From Virgibacillus sp. 7505 (GTDB lineage Bacteria > Bacillota > Bacilli > Bacillales > Amphibacillaceae), in the NCBI RefSeq assembly GCF_002272135.1, contig NZ_NPBF01000008.1, positions 124,001-188,000 of the forward strand: a stretch of 64,000 nt of DNA. Reading direction: 5' to 3'. Made by a program: the position numbers and the translations under genes. The notes beneath the pieces are model-generated. The model saw nothing but the letters and a program-made list of their open reading frames with translations. It searched no databases and was not told the DNA's origin. Shown one piece after another: positions 55,949 through 64,000 of the stretch (within the stretch, counting starts at the first letter, position 1; each line of letters opens with the position of its first letter).

Positions 55949-56323
55949 CTATTGCTTCTCTTTATTGTTTTTTCTGTTTGGCTGTTTCAGCAGATGTGAT
56001 TTCCAAAGCACGTGGGTCAAGCTCTTTTTCAATTCCTGGTAAGCCATATCCTTCGCCGGCTGCCTGGCAATGACAATGAAATCATAGCCAGGAGCAACCT
56101 GCTCGTCCAGTTCATGAAAGGCTTGTCTCAAGTAGCGCTTAATCTTGTTCCGCATAACAGCGTTTCCAAGTTTCTTGCTGACAGACAGTCCGATACGGAA
56201 ATGCGCATCCGACGTTTCCTGCTTCTTATAATATAGAACGAGCTGACGGTTCGCAAAGGAGCTTCCCTTTTGGAATACTTCCTGGAATGCCTCATTCTTT
56301 TTAATTCGATATTCTTTCTTCAT
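55949..56323 (-). CDS. rnpA: Ribonuclease P protein component
   Basis: 124 aa basic protein; [26 protein letters not shown] start and the signature [12 protein letters not shown]. It supports the RNase P RNA in maturing tRNA 5' ends. The start at 56323 has AGGGGA upstream; TTG 56338 is not used. It lies downstream of rpmH across a structured gap. Confidence 0.95.
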   Translation of the reverse strand: MKKEYRIKKNEAFQEVFQKGSSFANRQLVLYYKKQETSDAHFRIGLSVSKKLGNAVMRNKIKRYLRQAFHELDEQVAPGYDFIVIARQPAKDMAYQELKKSLTHVLWKSHLLKQPNRKNNKEKQ

Positions 56324-56373
56324 AGAGGGTCCCCTCAAGCATGCCTATTTGCGAGAATAGTCTTTAATTTGAA

Positions 56374-56421
56374 AGAAGGAGAATAAACGCGGCATTTAAG
56401 CTTGTAGTTTATTCTCCTTCT
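56374..56421. other. Strong hairpin between rpmH and rnpA
   Basis: Perfect 15-bp inverted repeat AGAAGGAGAATAAAC / GTTTATTCTCCTTCT with an 18-nt loop. It has no clean T run on either strand. Possibly an RNA processing or stability element. Confidence 0.65.
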
Positions 56422-56431
56422 CTACTCATGT

Positions 56432-56455
56432 AAAAGCACAGCTTTTTGCTGTGTC
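56432..56455 (-). terminator. Weak terminator between rpmH and rnpA
   Basis: CACAGC-aaaaa-GCTGTG on the - strand followed by CTTTTAC; a partial terminator that could lower rnpA expression relative to rpmH. Confidence 0.5.
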
Positions 56456-56482
56456 AGTACACCGTTCAAGTATATAAAGTCA

Positions 56483-56506
56483 AAAAGACCACTACTTCAA
56501 GTGGTC

Positions 56507-56508
<2 letters not shown>
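56483..56508 (-). terminator. rpmH terminator
   Basis: Stem AAGACCACT/AGTGGTCTT with loop TGAAGT, followed by TTTGAC on the - strand; overlaps the rpmH stop codon. Confidence 0.8.
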
Positions 56509-57249
<741 letters not shown>

Positions 57250-58599
57250 TTGGAGAATATTCAGGATTTATGGAAAAAGACATTACAAGCAATAGAAAAA
57301 AGAATCAGTAAGCCCAGTTTTGATACTTGGCTGAAAAATACACAAGCCTATGCTCTTGAAGAAGATACACTTGTGATTGAAGCCCCCAACGAATTCGCCA
57401 GAGACTGGCTGGAAAGCAGCTATTCCTCTTTGATCGGAGATACACTTTATGAAGTGACAGGCAATCGGCTGCAGACGAAATTCATCATTCCGGAATTTCA
57501 GCAGGAAGAAGAAGTCATCCGCCAGCCGATGCCCAAAAAAGCTGCCGTAAAGGATACGTTGGCAGAATCACCAAAAAGTATGCTGAATAGCAAGTACACA
57601 TTTGATACATTCGTTATCGGCTCTGGGAATCGGTTTGCCCATGCTGCTTCGCTTGCCGTTGCAGAAGCACCCGCAAAAGCTTATAACCCGCTATTCATAT
57701 ATGGTGGTGTCGGGCTCGGTAAGACCCATTTAATGCATGGTATCGGCCATTATGTCTTGGATCATAATCCGAATGCAAAGGTTGTTTACTTATCCTCCGA
57801 GAAGTTCACGAATGAATTCATCAATGCCATCAGGGATAATAAGACAGCAGAATTTCGGGCTAAATACCGCAATATCGACGTCCTTCTCATAGATGATATT
57901 CAATTCCTGGCTGGAAAAGAACAGACGCAGGAAGAGTTCTTCCATACATTCAATGCGTTACATGAAGAAAATAAACAAATCATCATTTCCAGTGACCGGC
58001 CGCCAAAGGAAATTCCAACATTGGAGGACCGGCTCAGGTCCCGCTTTGAATGGGGATTGATCACGGATATCACACCTCCGGATCTGGAGACACGGATTGC
58101 CATCCTTCGCAAGAAAGCAAAAGCAGAAGGCTTGGACATCCCGAATGAAGTCATGCTGTACATTGCCAATCAAATAGACACCAATATCCGGGAGCTGGAA
58201 GGTGCTCTTATACGTGTTGTTGCTTATTCATCCCTTATCAACTCGGATATTGATGCTTCCTTAGCAGCAGATGCACTGAAAAATATCATTCCCAGCTCTA
58301 AGCCGAAGGTCATTACGATCCATGCGATCCAGGAACAAGTCGGCGAGCGCTACAATGTCCGCTTGGAAGAATTCACTGCGAAGAAACGTACGAAGGCCAT
58401 CGCTTTCCCTCGCCAAATCGCTATGTTCCTATCACGGGAACTGACTGATTTCTCTTTACCGAAAATTGGAGAGGAATTCGGCGGCAGAGACCATACAACC
58501 GTTATTCACGCGCATGAGAAAATCTCTAAACTACTAAGTGTAGATCAGGATTTACAGCGCGACATCGATGAACTAAAAGAAAGACTCAAATCTTTCTGA
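57250..58599 (+). CDS. dnaA: Chromosomal replication initiator DnaA
   Basis: 449 aa AAA+ initiator. Domain I ([21 protein letters not shown]), a short linker domain II, domain III with Walker [13 protein letters not shown] and Walker [11 protein letters not shown], and domain IV with [14 protein letters not shown] for box recognition. The start is TTG at 57250: AAAGGGGG lies 7 nt upstream and the protein then aligns with B. subtilis MENILDLW. The longer frame from 57157 is not used. Flanked on both sides by its own boxes, so autoregulated. Confidence 0.97.
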   Translation: MENIQDLWKKTLQAIEKRISKPSFDTWLKNTQAYALEEDTLVIEAPNEFARDWLESSYSSLIGDTLYEVTGNRLQTKFIIPEFQQEEEVIRQPMPKKAAVKDTLAESPKSMLNSKYTFDTFVIGSGNRFAHAASLAVAEAPAKAYNPLFIYGGVGLGKTHLMHGIGHYVLDHNPNAKVVYLSSEKFTNEFINAIRDNKTAEFRAKYRNIDVLLIDDIQFLAGKEQTQEEFFHTFNALHEENKQIIISSDRPPKEIPTLEDRLRSRFEWGLITDITPPDLETRIAILRKKAKAEGLDIPNEVMLYIANQIDTNIRELEGALIRVVAYSSLINSDIDASLAADALKNIIPSSKPKVITIHAIQEQVGERYNVRLEEFTAKKRTKAIAFPRQIAMFLSRELTDFSLPKIGEEFGGRDHTTVIHAHEKISKLLSVDQDLQRDIDELKERLKSF

Positions 58600-58787
58600 C
58601 GATTGGACCCTGTTGATAAACGTGCATAAAGCCATTTTTTATTCACATATTATCCACAGGGTATTTTTATTGGTATTACTGGGCTTTTCTATACTTATCC
58701 ACATAATCACAGGCCCTATTACTACTACTGTATTTTTATAAATAATAATTAATAAGAAGAACCCCCCATAGGAGGAACGCAATTATC
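58600..58787. other. oriC, downstream part (incC-like, DNA unwinding element)
   Basis: DnaA boxes TTATTCACA 58639-58647, TTATCCACA 58650-58658 and 58695-58703, plus one-mismatch copies at 58611 and 58621. After the last box comes ATTACTACTACT (58718-58729), whose lower strand reads as 3'-GAT repeats, the DnaA-trio pattern. An AT-only stretch follows (58731-58752). This is the expected unwinding site. Confidence 0.88.
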
Positions 58788-59930
58788 ATGAAATTTGTCA
58801 TACAACGTGATCGGCTCTTAGCAAGTATTCAGGATGTTGTGAAAGCAATCTCATCCAGAACAGCAATTCCGATCCTTACCGGGATGAAAATCGAAGCAAA
58901 AGAAGATGGAATCACGTTAACAGGAAGTGATTCTGATATTTCCATCGAATCTTTCATTCCAAAAGAAGAAGACGGCATTGTCTATGTTGAACACATCGAA
59001 CCTGGCAGCATCGTACTGCAAGCAAAATACTTCCCGGAAATCGTTCGAAAAGTACCAATGAATGCTGTTGAAATTGAATCCGACGCACAATTGAACGTAA
59101 CGATCCGATCCGGAAGTGCTGAATTTAAATTAAATGGACAGGACGCAGAGGAATATCCACAGCTGCCAAAACTGCATAGTGAAGATAGCTTTGAACTGCC
59201 TGCTGATTTACTGAAAAATGTCATCAAAGAAACTGTATTTGCTGTTTCAACCCAGGAAACTCGACCACTGCTTACTGGTGTGAATGTTCGCGTTCAGGAA
59301 GATCAGCTGCATTTTGTTGCGACAGATAGTCACCGTTTGGCATCCCGTCAGATCCCTGTTTCAACAAATGAAGCAGCGTTAGGTTTCCAAAATGTTGTCA
59401 TTCCAGGGAAAAGTTTGACCGAATTGAACAAAATCCTTGATGAGAACCAGGATCCTGTCGAAATTCGGATCACAAATAATCAAATTCTGTTCCGGACAAA
59501 ACATCTGTATTTCCTATCCCGTCTTTTGGAAGGAAACTATCCAGATACATCCCGTCTCATTCCATCAGAAAGTAAGACAGCATTACTTATCGACACGAAG
59601 GAATTGCTCCGCTCTATCGACCGGGCATCCTTACTGGCGAAAGAAAATAGAAATAATGTCGTGAAGCTGGTAACCCAGGATTCCGGACAGCTTGAAATCA
59701 GCAGTAATTCCCCGGAAGTTGGGCGTGTCGTAGAGGAAGTGACCGTTCAGGAAATTTCAGGTGAAGAATTGCGGATCAGTTTCAGTGCAAAATATATGAT
59801 GGATGCATTGAAGGTCATCGAAAGTGAGCAAGTGAAGATCGAATTCACGGGAGCAATGCGCCCATTCCTTATCCGTCCAACTGACGACGAGGACCTGCTG
59901 CAGCTGATTACACCAGTCCGTACTTACTGA
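58788..59930 (+). CDS. dnaN: DNA polymerase III beta clamp
   Basis: 380 aa sliding clamp in three repeated domains; MKFVIQRDRLLASIQDVVKAIS start, ATDSHRLASRQI and the C-terminal LLQLITPVRTY that lines the partner pocket. It tethers the polymerases to DNA. AGGAGG lies upstream with a longish 12-nt spacing. A terminator and DnaA boxes follow. Confidence 0.98.
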   Translation: MKFVIQRDRLLASIQDVVKAISSRTAIPILTGMKIEAKEDGITLTGSDSDISIESFIPKEEDGIVYVEHIEPGSIVLQAKYFPEIVRKVPMNAVEIESDAQLNVTIRSGSAEFKLNGQDAEEYPQLPKLHSEDSFELPADLLKNVIKETVFAVSTQETRPLLTGVNVRVQEDQLHFVATDSHRLASRQIPVSTNEAALGFQNVVIPGKSLTELNKILDENQDPVEIRITNNQILFRTKHLYFLSRLLEGNYPDTSRLIPSESKTALLIDTKELLRSIDRASLLAKENRNNVVKLVTQDSGQLEISSNSPEVGRVVEEVTVQEISGEELRISFSAKYMMDALKVIESEQVKIEFTGAMRPFLIRPTDDEDLLQLITPVRTY

Positions 59931-59931
59931 G

Positions 59932-60043
59932 TTATTCACATGTGGATAAAGGCACTGCCCTGGCGGCGGTGCTTTTTTTCTGTGCATAACATGACGTCAG
60001 CAGGATTGGGCATAATGAAAATAACTTTCAAAGTTGTGGATAC
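59932..60043. promoter_or_regulatory. DnaA boxes between dnaN and yaaA
   Basis: Back-to-back boxes TTATTCACA (59932-59940) and the complement of 59941-59949 (TTATCCACA), then the complement of 59981-59989 (TTATGCACA); one-mismatch copy at 60035. They bracket the dnaN terminator. Confidence 0.65.
59950..59979 (+). terminator. dnaN terminator
   Basis: Stem GCACTGCC/GGCGGTGC (one T-G pair) with 5-nt loop and seven T. Confidence 0.85.
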
Positions 60044-60088
60044 TTTAGTAAAATAATAAGAAGGCAACATAAAGTAAGGAGAGCGGAA

Positions 60089-60310
60089 ATGAACGAAGAA
60101 ATTCAGATCAATACCGAATATATCCAGCTTGGGAAATTCCTGAAGCTAGTGAATGCTGTCGAAAGCGGGGGAATGGTCAAGCTGTATTTAGCTGATTATC
60201 CGGTGCTGGTCAATGGCGAGGAAGAAAACAGACGCGGCAGGAAGCTGTATCCGGAGGATCGTGTAGAGCTGCCGGCGACATCCGAGGTATTCATTGTCAA
60301 AAAGGCATAG
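60089..60310 (+). CDS. yaaA: S4-domain RNA-binding protein YaaA
   Basis: 73 aa S4-like domain (IQLGKFLKLVNAVESGGMVKLYLAD, VLVNGEEENRRGRKLYPEDRVEL). Conserved between dnaN and recF in Firmicutes and associated with ribosome assembly. AAGGAGAG lies upstream. A possible promoter is TTTCAA-N17-TAAAAT just before it. Confidence 0.93.
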   Translation: MNEEIQINTEYIQLGKFLKLVNAVESGGMVKLYLADYPVLVNGEEENRRGRKLYPEDRVELPATSEVFIVKKA

Positions 60311-60340
60311 CAGTCTGCCGGATACAGAAAGGACCTAAGC

Positions 60341-61465
60341 ATGCATATCCAAGAGCTAACGCTTACGCATTATCGGAATTACGATAAGCTGCAGCTTCAA
60401 TTTGACGATAAGGTGAATGTGATCATCGGCGAGAATGCACAGGGCAAGACGAATCTGATGGAGGCCATCTACGTGCTTGCCTTCTCCAAATCGCATCGAA
60501 CCCCTAAAGATAAAGAACTTATCCAATGGGATCAAGATTATGCTAAAATAGAAGGGAACATCCTCAAGCGGAAACAGCGGTTTCCGCTTGAGATCGTCCT
60601 ATCGTCCAAGGGAAAGAAAGCAAAACTGAATCACCTGGAACAAAAACGCCTAAGTGATTATATCGGGGCGCTCAATGTCGTCATGTTCGCTCCTGAGGAT
60701 CTGAACTTGGTGAAAGGCAGTCCGCAAATTCGCAGGCGTTTTATTGATATGGAGATCGGGCAGATTCAGCCGGTCTATATCTACCACCTTGGACAATACC
60801 AAAAAGTATTGAAGCAGCGGAATCATTTGCTGAAGCTTCTGCAGCGTCGCCAAGCTGACACGACAATGCTTGATGTGCTGACGGAGCAGCTGATCGAGCA
60901 TGCTGCCATCATATTAGAGAAACGCTTCCTCTTCCTCGGAATGCTCCGAAAATGGGCACAGCCCATCCACCAGAGCATCACGACGAAGCTTGAGACGCTT
61001 GATATAGAATATCTTTCCAACTTGCACGTATCAGAAGAATCCGATAAGGAAACGCTGAGAGTAGCATATGAGGAGAAATTCTCTGAATTACGGACACGTG
61101 AAGTGGAAAGAGGGACAACTTTAGCAGGCCCCCATCGTGATGACCTGTCTTTTTATGTGAATGGGAAAGATGTACAGGCTTTCGGTTCACAGGGTCAGCA
61201 GCGTACGACTGCTCTGTCGCTGAAGCTGGCTGAGATAGAACTGATTTATAACGAGGTCGGAGATTATCCGATTCTTTTGCTGGATGATGTCTTAAGCGAG
61301 CTCGATGACAGCAGGCAATCGCATTTGCTGGAAACAATACAGGGGAAGGTCCAAACCTTTGTCTCCACGACGAATGTATCGGGAATCCAGCATGAAACTC
61401 TGAAACAGGCAGAACTGTTCACGATAAAATCCGGGAAGCTTGTCAGTGAGTCAGGAGGGTCCTGA
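60341..61465 (+). CDS. recF: DNA repair and recombination protein RecF
   Basis: 374 aa SMC-like ATPase: Walker [16 protein letters not shown], signature [15 protein letters not shown], Walker [13 protein letters not shown]. It helps load RecA at gaps and stalled forks. It overlaps remB by one base; AAAGGA lies 7 nt upstream. Confidence 0.97.
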   Translation: MHIQELTLTHYRNYDKLQLQFDDKVNVIIGENAQGKTNLMEAIYVLAFSKSHRTPKDKELIQWDQDYAKIEGNILKRKQRFPLEIVLSSKGKKAKLNHLEQKRLSDYIGALNVVMFAPEDLNLVKGSPQIRRRFIDMEIGQIQPVYIYHLGQYQKVLKQRNHLLKLLQRRQADTTMLDVLTEQLIEHAAIILEKRFLFLGMLRKWAQPIHQSITTKLETLDIEYLSNLHVSEESDKETLRVAYEEKFSELRTREVERGTTLAGPHRDDLSFYVNGKDVQAFGSQGQQRTTALSLKLAEIELIYNEVGDYPILLLDDVLSELDDSRQSHLLETIQGKVQTFVSTTNVSGIQHETLKQAELFTIKSGKLVSESGGS

Positions 61466-61710
61466 TGTTTATCTCGATCGGTTGGAATAATGTCGTCAGA
61501 GCTGAAGAAGTGGTGGCCATCCTGGAATACAGCCAAGCAGCTAAAACAGTTGATCCCACTTTGGCAGAAAACGATGAAGCGGATCATATATCAGCCAAAT
61601 CTATCATTGTCACCACTGATCGGATTTATTCCAGTCCTTTATCCGTGCAGACATTGAAGAAACGGGCTGATACAACGGTTCCGAGAATGATAGAAGAAGA
61701 TAACCTTTAA
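61465..61710 (+). CDS. remB: RemB (YaaB), extracellular matrix regulator
   Basis: 81 aa DUF370 protein; FISIGWNNVVRAEEVVAILEY start. In B. subtilis RemB supports biofilm matrix gene expression alongside RemA. AGGAGG is embedded in the end of recF, indicating coupled translation. Confidence 0.92.
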   Translation: MFISIGWNNVVRAEEVVAILEYSQAAKTVDPTLAENDEADHISAKSIIVTTDRIYSSPLSVQTLKKRADTTVPRMIEEDNL

Positions 61711-61729
61711 AGAAATGCAGGTGATTTAA

Positions 61730-63658
<1,929 letters not shown>

Positions 63659-63701
63659 CCAATAGAGTATTGTTTCCGGCAATTTGACAGGAGGTTTTCG
63701 C

Positions 63702-64000
63702 ATGGCGGATGAATTACGTCCAAGTGTGCAAGAAAGAGATATAAGTCAGGAAATGCGTACCTCATTTCTTGATTATGCAATGAGCGTTATCGTAGCGCGT
63801 GCATTGCCTGATGCAAGAGACGGCTTGAAGCCGGTGCATCGCAGAATCCTTTATGCATTGCATGATCTGGGTATGCATGCTGATAAGGCATATAAGAAAT
63901 CAGCCCGTATCGTCGGGGAAGTAATCGGTAAATATCATCCGCATGGCGACACAGCTGTATACGAAGCGATGGTCCGGATGGCACAGGATTTCAGCTATCG
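63702..64000 (+). CDS. gyrA: DNA gyrase subunit A (partial, 3' end outside window)
   Basis: N-terminal 99 residues visible: [20 protein letters not shown] start, [25 protein letters not shown], and the quinolone-resistance region [25 protein letters not shown] lies upstream. The catalytic Tyr lies beyond the window. Residue 84 is Thr, where B. subtilis and E. coli have Ser. Confidence 0.98.
   Translation, partial: MADELRPSVQERDISQEMRTSFLDYAMSVIVARALPDARDGLKPVHRRILYALHDLGMHADKAYKKSARIVGEVIGKYHPHGDTAVYEAMVRMAQDFSY

Overview
The window is about 64 kb of chromosome from a low-to-moderate GC, endospore-forming Bacillaceae, taken across the replication origin. The last ~7 kb carry the classical origin order rpmH (-), then dnaA, dnaN, yaaA, recF, remB, gyrB, gyrA (+). 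To the left lies the Bacillus-type leftward arm: rnpA, spoIIIJ, jag, mnmE, mnmG, rsmG, noc, soj, spo0J, then ychF, rpsF-ssb-rpsR, yybS-gdpP-rplI-dnaC, purA and walRKHIJ-htrC. Spore-former markers are SpoIIIJ, Jag, YyaC, Soj/Spo0J and Noc. The genus cannot be fixed from sequence alone; a halotolerant relative such as Terribacillus is only a guess.

Layout. 1-2037: C-terminal part of a secreted M6 (immune inhibitor A) protease. 2061-6531: sensor kinase and response regulator divergent from an ABC permease/ATPase pair, resembling B. subtilis YclJK/YclHI, with a striking 11-bp-phased operator between them. 6577-12230: transport block (AAT permease, acetate-type transporter, amidase, LysP, small membrane protein). 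12336-19527: pbpC, manA, LOV photoreceptor ytvA, and a yhgE/TetR pair. 19528-19894: a gap packed with DnaA boxes. 19895-26674: wal operon plus htrC. 26852-33148: purA, dnaC, rplI, gdpP, yybS. 33149-41679: an accessory block between yybS and rpsR, holding a small peptide gene, a probable small RNA, hisJ, steT, a T-box-controlled serine operon (class V aminotransferase plus serA), a sirtuin and a drug exporter. 41906-51000: rpsR-ssb-rpsF, ychF, DUF951, MscS, YkvI-like, yyaC, spo0J, soj, noc, rsmG with three parS sites. 51022-56641: mnmG, mnmE, jag, spoIIIJ, rnpA, rpmH. 56642-end: bipartite oriC and the initiation/gyrase genes.

How the parts work together. DnaA boxes flank dnaA on both sides, with a DnaA-trio-like repeat and AT-rich stretch before dnaN. 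Further DnaA-box groups lie after dnaN, between mnmE and jag, and 37 kb away upstream of htrC. Spo0J/Soj and three parS sites segregate the origin, Noc couples nucleoid position to division, and WalRK controls cell-wall turnover. Most leftward genes are transcribed away from the origin, i.e. co-directionally with the left replication fork.

No CRISPR array, IS element, prophage, rRNA or tRNA gene was seen. The gene content is largely core. The novelty is in non-coding DNA: phased operators, leader attenuators, tandem repeats, a candidate small RNA and an unannotated 27-residue peptide gene.
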